Shown: piece after piece, positions 36,652-48,113 of the stretch
Position numbering within the stretch: position 1 is the stretch's first letter
Layout of the letters: each line of letters starts with the position of its first letter
DNA from: Pleurotus djamor
Taxonomy: Eukaryota > Basidiomycota > Agaricomycetes > Agaricales > Pleurotaceae
NCBI GenBank assembly: GCA_029747585.1
Contig: JAPEVF010000209.1
Location: 1-64,000, forward strand
Reading direction: 5' to 3'
Length of the DNA: 64,000 nt
Position numbers and translations under genes: made by a program
The notes under the pieces: generated by a model
Databases searched by the model: none
What the model was told of the DNA's origin: nothing
What the model saw: only the letters and a program-made list of their open reading frames with translations

Positions 36652-37249
36652 TATGATGGTCCAGATCAAAAAGTCGGTTTTGAATACGAGGCATTGACTA
36701 ACTACAGCTACTTATATATATAAATGTTACAACAACAACNAAAAATGCGCGAATGCAGATAACATACGGGGTACATATTGTACATTTTTGGGATTTTCGG
36801 AAATTGTGTTCGTTGTGAAAGAAGAAGCGGTTATGGGTACATTGATTGGAGTTGAAGATGAGAAAAAATGATAGAAAGCGGTGAACGTTGATGGGATGGT
36901 GAATAGGCGAAGACATAGAGATGGAAGAAGGATGGGGAGATGAAGATGAAGGAGGCGAGGAGAGCAAGGGAGTTCGAAAGGAGAAACGGGAGGAGAAAGA
37001 ATAAAACGATTATAAAATGTCCGATTGCCAAGAAATATAGCATGATACGTAGGTAGAAGGATAAATCGCCCATAGAAGAGGCTTTTTCGCAGAGAAGAGA
37101 GGACGTGTCTGGGAGGGGGAAGGAGAAGGACAGCAAGTCGGAGAGGTCCGACGATAACAGCAAAAATAAAAGAAGAAAATTCGACAAAAAAAGGGATCAA
37201 GAAATTCGAAAAAGCAGGAAAAAAGAAGGGAGGGAGGGAGTCAAGAAAA
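36652..37249. other. convergent 3' intergenic region
   Basis: Lies between the 3' ends of the seven-helix gene (+) and the bHLH gene (-). It contains an AT run (TATATATATAAATG) at about 36714 and an A/G-rich stretch on the + strand that is U/C-rich 3' untranslated sequence for the bHLH transcript. No gene seen. Confidence 0.5.
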
Positions 37250-40200
37250 TCAAATATCCATCATCCCAACGCCCGCACCCGAAACAGATGCGGACACGGA
37301 CATGGAATCCAACTCCAGCTCCTGGTCCTGTTCCTCTTTAACCTTGTCCATCGTCCCTCCCATCCCCATCCCGCCCATCCCTCCCATATTGAGGGCATTC
37401 ATGGAGTTCATGGGGTTCATCGAATCCATGGAATGTCCATACCCACCCATCATCATGTTCATCCCCATCCCCATGTTCATGTTCATATTCATCGGCACGT
37501 TCATATTCATGTTCATGAAATCGAACGCCTCCGGGTTCATCGCCCCTGCAGAGAGTGAAACGGAACTATCACTTCCTCGGCGCACCTTCCTTGGTCGCGC
37601 GCCGACACCGCCTACACCGCCCATAGCAGCCATGCCCATGTTCATCCCCATAATCCCAGTGTTCGGGTGACTGAGGGTAGGTGACGCGAGCGTAACGGAT
37701 GTAGATGTGGAATGAGACCTCCCGCGCATCATTGACGAAGAAGAGGCTGCCTTGCGAGGCTTGGAAATTCCGTTCGTGGTGGGAGACGTTCGTGTGGGAG
37801 CGTTCGAAGTGGAACTCGGAGTGGAGGTGGTAGAATTGGTGGAGGGAGTGGAAGTAACCGACTTGGACTTGGGCCTCGCTCCCATTTTTCCGGGTGTGGA
37901 CTTGGATTTTGAAATGGGCTTGCGTCCGGGTTTCGTCTTCCTCGATTGATCACCCTCAACAACGTCCATCCCATCTCTCTCTTCCTCCCCTTCCTCTTCC
38001 TCTTCTTGATCATCATCCTCATCGTCGTCATCATCCTCAACAACCCTCTCCAACGCCCTTCCCCTGCTTTTCCTGCCTCGTTCATCGTACCCATCTTCAT
38101 CCCCATCATCTTCATCGTCCTCGAAAACATCCTCAAAACCCCTCCCACCATTGTTCCCGTTCGAATATGGACGACCATCCTGCGAATAAGGATACTCAAG
38201 TCGTCGCTCGTCTTCAACGTCCATACCCACATCTTCATCTCCATTCTCATCACCGTTAGCGGTGGTGGTGGCAAGACGACCTCGCACCCTCCTCTCCATC
38301 TTCCTCCCTCGTTGTCCTTCTCCGGCATCTTCTCGATCCCGTTCGTCGCCCTCTCGCAGTTGATCTCGATCATGATGTTGACCATCTGCATCTCGGTGCG
38401 CACGATCATCCTGATCTCCAACCATGCTCAAAGGCGTATGCATCCCACCTCCCTCGCTTCCTGCTCCTTCACCTCTCTCTTTGAATTCCTCCCCTCTTGG
38501 TTCTTCTCCCTCCCCTTGCCGCTCACGTCGATCCCGCTCCCTCTCCCGTTGTCGCAGAACCCTCACTTCATCTTCCAACTCCCGATTCCTCACCCCCTGC
38601 GCGCTGACTAACTGTTGCAGATACCGAATATAGTCGACGGATTTTCGAAGGATCATGCCTTTGTTTGCTTTGACGATATTCGAATTCGCGTTATTTTGAG
38701 AGGAAGAGGCAGCGCTGGTGTTGGTAGCGTTAGGATTAGAGGGATGTGGGAGAGAGGCGGTCGAAGGAGAGGTTGGTGTATCGAGGATGGTCAGGTCACC
38801 TGAAGATAAGACGAATAGCATCAGCAGTGTCGTGCAACAATCATGACGGATACTTACCATCTTCGACTTTGCCAATCATCCCCATCCCCATAGTCATCAT
38901 GTTGTTCATGTTGAGGTTGAGATTCATACCACCCATGTTGATATCCTCATCCATACCCATGCCCATACCTAGCATAGACGACATGGGGGACATGGAGAGC
39001 ATCATCATCGGGTCGCCTCCCTCCCCATTCGCATCACCTCCCACCGCAGTGGCTGCACTACCCGCACCTCCCGTGGCATTCGCTGTCGGGTTCGCAGAAT
39101 TCCCAGAAGGCGTCGTACCGGAATCCAACATACACTCCGGAATCAACGTCGCCAACTCGCTAATCTTCTCATTGATATTATCCCTCCGCCTCCGTTCGAC
39201 AGCATTGTGTGACTCCCGCCGGCGACGACGTTTTTTCGTTTGCGAGGAGGGTTTGTTTGTCCGTGCCTCCGGCACCACTCCCAGCTGCGCTAGTCGTGGC
39301 GCTCGTGCTATTGGCCGCAGAGGCGGATGCAGTGGTGGAGGAAGAAGCGTTAGTAGCGCTCCGAGAGGCGGTGGAGGAGCGCCTGGCCGCCGCCGTGGTG
39401 GTTGTGGACGGAACCGAGGTGGTTGAAGTCGGCGGAGGTGGCTGATGCATTGAATATCCATCGCCTAATGACCCAAAAGAACCAAACCCCCATCCGCTCC
39501 CTCCTTCACCACCACCACCGGGAGTGCTAGAAGACGGAGTCGACGCAGCAGATGATCCTTGTTGATTCTGCAGGTGCGTATGTGGATGCTGTTGATGCTG
39601 TTGATGTGACTGGTGGTGTTGGTGTTGTTGATGTGGGTGTTGAAGGTGATATTGATGGTGATGATCTCCCAACCCGCCAAAGCTAACCGGCGAAATCGGG
39701 GAGTTCATTCCTGCACCCAAAATACCCATGCCCATGCCACCGATCCCACCACCGATCGGAATAGCCGCAGACGAAGTTGCCGGGGAGGAAGAGGAAGGTG
39801 GGATGCCGATGTTACTCAACGGAGGGAGGGTCGACGTAGATGTGTTCGGGTTGGGATTTGTCGTGGATGCGGACGTAGTCGAGGTGGATGTGGAGGAAGC
39901 GGAGATGGATAAGGGAGGTAAAGACGGGATGGGCGGTGGTGAGGACGAAGAGGTAGAATGGGAGTGCGAATGGGAGTGGAATTTGGAAGAGGGAGGTTGT
40001 GAGTGTAAATNGGGGTGGGGAGGAGAGGGAATCTGGGGTTGGAAGGGAGAACTCAGAGTGTCTAGAGGACGGAAATGTGAGTCATCCAGTCCTAAATGGG
40101 TTTGGGGAAGAGTACGTACGGGACATTGAACCACTGGTGATGATGTTGCATATGTCCCGCAAACGAATGCGACAAGGAATGTGGATGATCTCTGGGAATC

Positions 40201-40652
40201 ACGATAGGCCTTGGTAGCGGGGGTGGACTGGACGACGAAATGCTATTCCCTCTTCTTCCTCTCGCCGTTCTCACAACACCGCCATTCGTCGACGGCCCAG
40301 GCGTAGTCAAACTCCCTGCTAGATCATCCAGCCCAAATGCCTGAGACGAAGACGGTACGGTAATCGGGCCCATTCCGCCGATATTCATGTTGAGCGATGG
40401 GATCGCTGGCGTCAAGGAGGGACCGCGGGAGCGAGAACGCGAGTGTGCTTGTTGGTTGTGCTGGTGCGAGTGGTGAGGATGATGGGACTGGTAGGACGAT
40501 GGACTGGGAGTGTGCCGATTGAGCGCAAAGGGGTGCTGACGAGTGCCCATGTCAAAGATGTTGTGCGTCGCCATCGCCCCGCCTTCAACGTCAGGCGATG
40601 GCAACTGAAACCCTTCCTGGCGAACCTGCGGCTGCGGCTTGTACGAGAACAT
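37250..40652 (-). CDS. large bHLH transcription factor
   Basis: About 1,090 residues: exon 1 40652-40120, exon 2 about 40060-38858 (5' junction not fixed), exon 3 38799-37250. The basic region and helix 1 read RRRRRESHNAVERRRRDNIN followed by EKISELATLIPE; the His, Glu and Arg of the ESHNAVERRRR motif predict CACGTG E-box binding. Helix 2 (KANKGMILRKSVDYIRYLQQ) lies about 135 residues later, in exon 3, followed by a leucine-zipper-like coil. Flanks are low complexity: His/Gln, Ser/Thr/Ala, a long acidic tract (EDDDDDEDDDQEEEEEGEEE) and a Met/Asn/Gly run near the end. Just before the basic region a T6 run (39231-39236 on +) breaks the frame by one base; with five T the sequence reads DKQTLLANEKRRRRR. 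Nuclear regulator, targets unknown. Confidence 0.78.
37300..39665. repeat. low-complexity coding repeats in the bHLH gene
   Basis: Several simple-sequence tracts encode homopolymer-like protein: CATGTTCATATTCATC-type repeats near 37440-37530 (Met/Asn), acidic GAT/GAA-type repeats near 37975-38140, and GTTGATG-type repeats at about 39590-39665 (His/Gln). They are likely length-variable between strains. Confidence 0.6.
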
Positions 40653-42061
40653 CCCCACTAATAGCACGTTTTCAGTTTTTTTTTTGTTATGTCTGCGTGT
40701 TGTCGGTGCGTAGCTTGTGAGGAGGAGAGACAAGCGAAAGGGTAAGAAGGCGAAAGTAGAAGGTTGGGAAAAACCAATCGGTTCCCTTTATCACTTCGTC
40801 CACTTCTCCCTTTGCCTTCTTTTTCGTTGGGTGCAAAGTATCCGGGGTCCTCTTCTCCGCATTTCTTCTTTTTGATTTTGATTTTTCCCCCTTCCCCATA
40901 CGTTGTGGGGTGTTTGGTCCCCAAATCCCAATCTCCGATCCAGGTACCCACGGCTTCACGGCTCCCTTGGGCCGACCCTGACAACCAGAGGCTGACAGCC
41001 AGAAACCGACAAATCACCTCCACACCGACATGAATGAGTGAGTACTGTGCGAGTAGTTGTCTCAAATGGACTTGCGACATACCAAAGCAACGTGATGTGG
41101 ATATCGTTGAACTTTGGGCGCCTGGGCGCAACATAGGCGTTGCTTGAGTGCTCGAGCGTTGAGGAAGTAAATCGATCAAACTTCAAGGCAAGTCCGAGTG
41201 ACCGCTTCGCCCCAGGCGCAAAGTGTTGAGCTTGCTGGGAGTAATCAGGAAGTTTGTCCGTATGAAAAGCAGGCTATTGAACTCGCCGAAAATCCTGACA
41301 CGCGTGCCATGCGCCCTCTGAGGAGTGCACGACAAATTCATGCACCTAGGACAGATCACAGCATCAATTTCCGACGACAAGATCCCAGAAGGACACGTTA
41401 CTCACCCTGAATATGGATGGCTACAACCTGATATGTAAAACCACAGAGGTTCCGACGTAAACGTACTTAGGTAAAAGAATCAAAGATGCAAAGACGACCC
41501 CGAGCAACCAATTACGTACCTATATGCGCTTAAAATGAGACTTCTCGACCATATTTCACCATCAAAACTTCAGTGTTGCATAGATGTGGCTTTTGAGGTC
41601 GACATGCAGCAGGTAGGAAGAGGTTCTGATGCAGATGAGAGGCTCAGAGGATGTCGACAAGTCGGACGTTGTATCGACGCGTCGTACGCTCAAAGCTCAT
41701 GTCCATCGTTGACCAATAGCATGGGGAAAACGCGTAGAGCATAGTAGGTCATGATGGGGAAGGCGAGAGGCAGTCGGGAGGGGGGAGGGGAAGATGGGAG
41801 AGGGAAGCAAGAAAGGGAAAGTGAGGAGTCGGAACCTTGAAGCTATATAAAGAGGACGGAGCGGTGATGGTCCGTGCGCAAAAGGAAATGGTGAACTTAC
41901 TATGCTGCTGGTGACACTGTAGATACGGGAGCTCGACGGCGCTGACATTGTCGTCCAGTCCTAAACTCAGGAGCCCCGAAAGGGGCTTGCAAGGGGATGA
42001 TGAGTCATCAGTGTTGGTTCTCGCACGTGGCCTTCCTTCCCGGAGGTTTACCAACAGGATC
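40653..42061. other. divergent intergenic region, bHLH and F-box L
   Basis: Shared upstream region of two divergent genes. The part near 40680-40900 is T/C-rich on the + strand. No gene supported; an upstream in-frame ATG at 41948 for F-box L exists but lies outside the family alignment. Confidence 0.4.
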
Positions 42062-43729
42062 ATGGATAGAGGCTCCACAGTAGCATCTCAAGCTTTGTCA
42101 ATACCCGAGCTACTCTACACGGTCCTTCTCTTTTCTGATCGGGACGACAATGCGGCTAATCTTGTGGTGTGCAAACGCTGGGCTGAAGAAGTCATCAAAG
42201 TAGAATGGGAATCAATGTACAACCAACTCCCACTTTTACGCCTTCTGGCACCAATCGAGGAGGTCAAAAAGCTGGGCTATGTACGTCGGGAGCTTTAGCT
42301 CATCTTAACGTATGGGCTGATTGCCTCTGATTTTTTTTTAATATTGTAGGTTTTTACCCGGGCACCAAGTCACGACGATTGGGCTGTGTTCAACCGATAT
42401 GCCGCCCGCGTGAAGTCATTGACATGGTATGCAGACGAATGGACATCGTTGAAAGAGATTCTGAACGTTCTTGGATCTCGGCGCAAACTCTTTCCCAATT
42501 TAAAGCACCTGGAGGCCCCGTGCGACACCGATACTTTACGACTCCTCGTCCACCCGCACCTCACCTCTCTCAAACTACGGCCTTCGCCAGAAGGCTTTAT
42601 CAACGATGAGGATCCTCACCAATTGAGCTCAACTCTTACCCACCTTCTGGATGACGAGATTAGGCCTCTGCATCTGCGCCGTTTTGCATTCGACGGGATC
42701 TACTTAGAGACCAGCAGTCTCTTTCCAATTGTTGAGCCTGCGTTGATCAACTTCCTCCATCCTCTCAAGGATCATCTCGTTTCTCTGACGCTTCGCCCAA
42801 TCTGGCTCAATATAAATGTCACACATACCATTGCGCCTTTTCCGCACCTGGTCAAACTCATATCAACCGATGCCAACGACGTCATCTCTGCAGATCCCCT
42901 CACGTTCTCTGACGCGTTAGACTCTAAATCCTTCTCTGCCCTTCAGCATCTCGCCCTTATGATTCGTTTCGACCGTGCCATCAGCTGCCTCTCCTCTGGA
43001 ATTCAGAGTCTATCCAGACTCACCACCCTTGCGCTTGTTTCAGACTGTACTGAGCAGCCAGCCATGTTCACCCGCTTGCTCAGTTTAATCGTCCAAGTTT
43101 CGCCATTATTGACAGACCTTGAAGTCGAATCAAGTGATCGGGATGGACCGCTGCCGCGTGAACACGAGCACGTGCTAACTTTCGAGGGCCTAAAGCCAGT
43201 GCTACAGCTGGAAGATCTCGAGCGACTCTCCATCGCTTACCCAACTCCACTCCAACTGAATTACGAAGACCTAAAAACTATCGCCGAAACATTTGAGTAC
43301 CTATCAATACTTGTGCTCAATCCCGAACCTTCCGTCCAAACTCCAACCACACTTCACATGTCCGCTCTCTCAGCCTTATCCTTCTCCCCAAATCCTTACA
43401 ACCTTGAGGAAATTTCAGCTTACGTCGATACGTCACCGGATAAATTTCCCGAAGCTGATGAACGCTTGATTTTGAAGGGGCTCCAGCGCCTTTCCTTTGG
43501 CCGTTCGCCGATCACAAAAAAGGCGGTAATACCCAGTTCTGTTTATCTGAGCCGTGTGTTACCGGAATGGTTTTCAGTTCCAGGGTCCCTTGGTGGAAAC
43601 GTGCATGTTGATGGTCAGTACGCTCTGTGGCAAGAGGTGGTCTCCCTCCTACCCGTCTTGATGGATACATTACAAACCGGTCAAGAACGGGCACTCCTCT
43701 CGCAGCAAGGGTTGTTCTCTATGGCGTAG
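42062..43729 (+). CDS. F-box/LRR-like protein L (subgroup 3)
   Basis: Exons 42062-42280 and 42350-43729 give 532 residues. The F-box is IPELLYTVLLFSDRDDNAAN then LVVCKRWAEEVIKVEW; exon 2 opens VFTRAPSHDDWAVFNRYAAR after a 69-base intron ending TATTGTAG. It is a dispersed relative of F-box F and G, and the only subgroup 3 member here on the + strand. The LRR-like part includes LEDLERLSIAYPTPLQL and YNLEEISAYVDTS. Predicted SCF substrate receptor. Confidence 0.82.
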
Positions 43730-44231
43730 GGCAGGTCTGCATGGGTGGATATTGAGGTCATCGGATGCATCCTTCGACAATGCGACGGCGAGAGACCGCG
43801 CGATATTTTGTATGTGACGTCATTTATACAGGACCAACTGAAAGATGATATAGCGGATCAGGAAACAGTGGTAACCAAGTAAAGTCCGAAGGTATAGGGT
43901 ACACAGTTTTCTACAGAGAAAAAGAAAGGCAGCGTGAACTACCTCTCACTTGAGTCCAGAAAGGATATGTTGTTCTTGTTGAGCGGCAGGATAGCTACAA
44001 GCCATAAAGGCGAGCACTGCGCTAGGCGAGAGACCAAGCTATTCACCTGAGGTTGTATAGCACACGAGTAGTAGGTAGAACGAGTGTTAGATATTCCCTA
44101 GATACATACAGGCTTTATATACTACGAGTGACTACTAAATATGGACTAAGGAATGTGTGAGGTGTCGAACTAGACACCATGTGAAGTGTCGCACTAAGCG
44201 ACATGAAACCATGCGTGACGTCGACCTAGAA
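43730..44231. other. convergent intergenic region, F-box L and H
   Basis: 3' region between two converging F-box genes. The bases 44100-44240 hold near-repeats of GTGTCG.ACTA/GACACCATG type, forming short overlapping direct repeats. No gene. Confidence 0.4.
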
Positions 44232-45888
44232 CTAGTGTGTCGACGTGGCGATTGAGAGGTGCATGCGCAACAGTTCTCCGTTCTCGACGGCTTTCCGGAA
44301 CATTGGAGCGAGTCGACATACTTCATCCCAATGAGCAACAGACGGAGAACCTTGTAGTTGTAGGGCTGGGTCGCGCACGACGGGGCTAAACGACAAGACT
44401 TGGCAGTTTTGAGGGAGAGTATGGCCAAGGTAAAATGCAACCGGCGCTATGTCCTTCTTTTCAAGCCTTGAATATCCGACGTCAAGGTATCGGAGCGACT
44501 TGAAGGTTGCCATTGGGTCGGTTGTCGGAACGTCCGATGGAGAGGTGCTGACATAAAGACTGAGGGTAGATAACGATGGACAAGCGGAGGCAATGGACGA
44601 TAGGCATGAAATGGGCAAGGGTGAAGGTGACTGGATACGAGGCATGGCGTTGAGATAAAGGTCTGTAAGCCATTGGAGATGTTCGAGTAGCTTGTAAATA
44701 TCAGACGCATTGAGGAGGAATGGAAGATTGTGCATAATGCGAAGGTGTGTAAGAGATTTGCAAGATACTAACGGTTCTAGGTCTTGAAACCGAAGACCTA
44801 GCTCTTCCGGAACATCATCTGAATCGGAGAATGGCCGAGCACCATCAAGTCTGAGAGCCGTAAGACGAGGGTATGAGCTAGCAATGATAGCTATGAGGTG
44901 CTTCAGTTCTTCTCGGGTAGCTAAGTGCGTTGCAGAAAGTCCGAGGACTTCGAGCGAAGCCAATCGATTAGCTTGACTAAAACAAGCGACCGCCCGAGGA
45001 TACGATATCCATATCGATAGGCGGCTTAGCTTGGGAAAGCTGGACGCGGTCAAGTCGGTTGAGAAAAGTGGGGTGTCAAGGTCCTCCGATCGCGCGAGCT
45101 CAAGGTAAGACGCATCGAGCGTTTGTAGATTGGGAAGTTCCGAAATTGTTTTAGTGATAGAATCCGTGACCCAGGCTGGAGGGAGGACCAGGTGGGACAG
45201 CTTCTTCAATGAAGCAAGGGCCAAGGTAGCTTCGGACTGAATTTCGTCCATTGAAGATGATGGAAAGGAGAATTCGATGGAAAGACTTCGCAAGTTAGGC
45301 ATCCTATGCCGTATGTGGGAGAGAAGCAGAGCACCTTTGATCTCATACTCGTCGTGGATGTGTTTGTACGCTGGATACACAGTGAAGGACGTAACACTTG
45401 CGTGCGCAAAAAGCTGCACTGCGATGGTGACGCCAGGAATTGAGAGCTCACGAAGGTTGGGTAGGAAGTCCAACCGATTGCGTGAAGCTGTAATTTCCGT
45501 GTAAAGAGATATGTCAATATCGAGTAGGGAAACCTCGAGTGACGTGATTCTCCAAGCATAGCGGTCAAATCGTACCCAATCCTCCGGCGTAAGCTGTCGC
45601 GTGAAACGAACCTAAGTCGCGCAAAGAGTCGATAAAAACATGGATTAGCGAGTCTACAGCTGCAAAACGCGAGATAATACGCACCGGGCTGGTTGACCGA
45701 CTCCCAAGGGGGGCAAGGACACGGAATAACCGGGTCACGTCGATTATGTCCTTCCATTCGATGTTGAGCACCTCATTCGACCAAAGTTTGCAGACCAAGA
45801 GGTTTTGGCCGTTGTCCTTGGTGGTAGCGAAAGAGAAAATGTGCGATAAGAGTTCAGGAACACGCAAGGCGCGAGTGGTCGCAGACAT
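44232..45888 (-). CDS. F-box/LRR-like protein H (subgroup 2)
   Basis: Exons 45888-45685 and 45611-44232 give 527 residues. The F-box is VPELLSHIFSFATTKDNGQN then LLVCKLWSNEVLNIEW; exon 2 begins VRFTRQLTPEDWVRFDRYAW. Leucine-rich segments include LQWLTDLYLNAMPRIQ and PSLSTLSLYVSTSP. It is the last of four same-strand F-box genes (K, J, I, H); H, I and J are subgroup 2 and closest to D. The start MSATTRALRVPELL was chosen by alignment with I and J. Just upstream (45908-45932) is a doubled ACGTTGAACGT motif. Confidence 0.82.
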
Positions 45889-46181
45889 TGAATAAGTATT
45901 GAAATATTGAACGTTGAACGTACGTTGAACGTCAGCTGCTTCGTTCGTGACGCGTGACGTGTGCATGTGACTGGAGTCGCAATCACTGGTCCACAGGTCC
46001 CTACCTACCCAAGGCTTGCCGCTTGAAGGGGATTTGATCTAAAAAGTTGGGCTGACATCGAATGCACTCTATAATATAACCAAGCCAAGGAGCATCGACA
46101 CAAGAATTCAGTACATAGATAACTAAGTAACGTCCACATACATTAACGAATAAGGATAAGTACTGAGAAAAAGGATGGGAA

Positions 46182-47858
46182 CTACCTCTCACTTGACCCA
46201 GAAAGCAAGCGTCGTTCTCCATTATGCACTGCCTGTCGGAACCAAGGAGCTAGCTTGCGAACCTTGTTCCATTGGACAGTGACAGGATGAACCTGTTCTT
46301 GAGCCTCCGGTACAGCAGGGGCAGGAGGCGGAGGACCTTGGCAAGAAATGATCTGGCAATTTGGGGGGAGGGTGTGGCCAAGGTAAAACGCTAGTGGTAC
46401 ACAGGCATCCTCCGAAAGCCCTGATCGTCCAACGTCAAGCGTCTTGAGTGACTTGAACGTAGCCATTGGGTCGGCTCTTGGAACGTTATTTGCGAACGTG
46501 TTGATGTAGAGGCCAAGGGAGGATATGGACGGACATGTGGCCGCGATGGATGATAGACATGATATGGACAATGAAGATGCCTGCGAGTTGAACAATGGCG
46601 ACGGATTCAGATGAAGGTATGAAATCGATGTGAGAGATTTGAGCAGTGCGACGATATCGGAGTCATAGAGGAGGAAGGGTTGGTAGTGGCTGAGATGGAG
46701 CTCGCTCAGATATTTGCATGATAAAAGGGGTTCCAAGTCTTGGAAATTGAGAAGCGGGGCTTCAGGATAGTTGGCAGAATCCAAGTACTCTTGCCCCTGC
46801 GCATGAAGCCTTAGAACCGTAAGGCGGGCACATGAACTCCCGATGGCTTCAATGAGATGTTTGTATTTTTCGTGGGTAGCCGGCTCTGTCGCACAAAGCT
46901 CAAGCACTTCAAGCGAAGACAGCCGAAAAGCTTGACTGAAAGAGGTGATCGCTCGGGGAAATGACACGAACATCGTCAAGTTGGCTAGTTTTGGAAAGCT
47001 TGACGCGCTTAAATCAGTCGNAAAAAAGTGGCGCACTGAGGCCCTCATATGGATTCTCGGATTCTTGGACACATATATCGAGCGTGTCCAGATTGGGCAG
47101 CTTGGAGGCGGCTTTGGTGATGTCATCCCTGATCCACGCTGGAGGGAGGGCAAGATAGGACAGCCTCCATAGTTCACGAAGAGTCAAGACAGCTTCGGTC
47201 TGGACTTTGTCCATTTCAGATGGCCGGGCATAAAGATCGATAGAAAGAAGATGTAGGTTGGGCATCTTGTATCGTATCTGGGAGAAAAGGGAGGCGCCTT
47301 TGATCTTGAAGCGGTCCTCGATGTCCGCACATGCTGGTCGGACAGTGAAAGATGTGATATTTGCGTGCGCGAAAAGCTGCACCACAATTGTCATGGCGGG
47401 GACCAAGAGCGTACGAACGTTAGGCAGAAAGTCCAACCGATTACGAGTGGCAGAAATTTCGTGATAAACCGATATGTCGAAAGTCCTCGAGGTTGAGCAA
47501 AGGTCAAGCGACTTGACTCTCCACGCATAGCGGTCGAATCGTATCCAGTCCTCTGGCGTAAGAGGTCGCGTGAAGCACAGCTAAGCCGCACATAAAATAA
47601 TTTATTAGTGGTTCTGTGAATCAAAAACATGAACATGCGCACAAGTCCACTCGATTCCGGTATCGTAGTCAGGGGAGCAAGAAGGTGGAACAGGTGAGCG
47701 GCCTCAGTTATAACCTTCCATTCGATGTTGAGGACCTCATTCGACCAAAGTTTGCAAACAAGAAGGTTTCGACCGTTGGCTTTGGTGGGAGAGAAGAAAA
47801 AAATGCGTGATAAGAGTTCGGGGACGCGTACGACATGTGTGGTTGCAGACAAAGCCAT
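46182..47858 (-). CDS. F-box/LRR-like protein I (subgroup 2), one-base frame break
   Basis: Exons 47858-47643 and 47580-46182. The F-box is VPELLSRIFFFSPTKANGRN then LLVCKLWSNEVLNIEW; exon 2 starts LCFTRPLTPEDWIRFDRYAW. The frame breaks at an n (47021) next to a run of A: paralogues read LFSTDLSASSFPKL there, and dropping the n restores exactly that. With that base removed the protein is about 537 residues. I judge it a base-calling error, not a real mutation. Tandem with H and J. Confidence 0.78.
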
Positions 47859-48113
47859 GGAACGCGACACAGCCACCAGCCACGGGCAGGGTGGCTACGA
47901 AAATTCTGGTTAGATTAGAACTTTTGGCTACAGAGGCTTGTTCTCAGTGGCTGCTACAAGTCCTTGAATTATGGGACATTGAAAGGGCAGGTACACGGAG
48001 CTGAGGTCCCAAGATGTAGAATGGTAAAAGGTTGATACCGTAGATTGGTATAGTCGTAACAAAGCGGTATGAAATATGTCTAAACATCTGCCGAGGGAGA
48101 GAAGGGACGTGGA

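Noticed and set aside
37894..38633. Long + strand frames opposite the bHLH gene (Leu/Ile- and Pro/His-rich)
   Set aside because: They are complements of the acidic and Ser-rich repeats of the bHLH protein and show only composition-driven openness.
41948..42061. N-terminal extension of F-box L from 41948
   Set aside because: Paralogues start 8-14 residues before the F-box, matching the ATG at 42062.
38855..42100. CRISPR, operon or prokaryotic features
   Set aside because: The window is eukaryotic; repeats here are coding low-complexity tracts without spacers.
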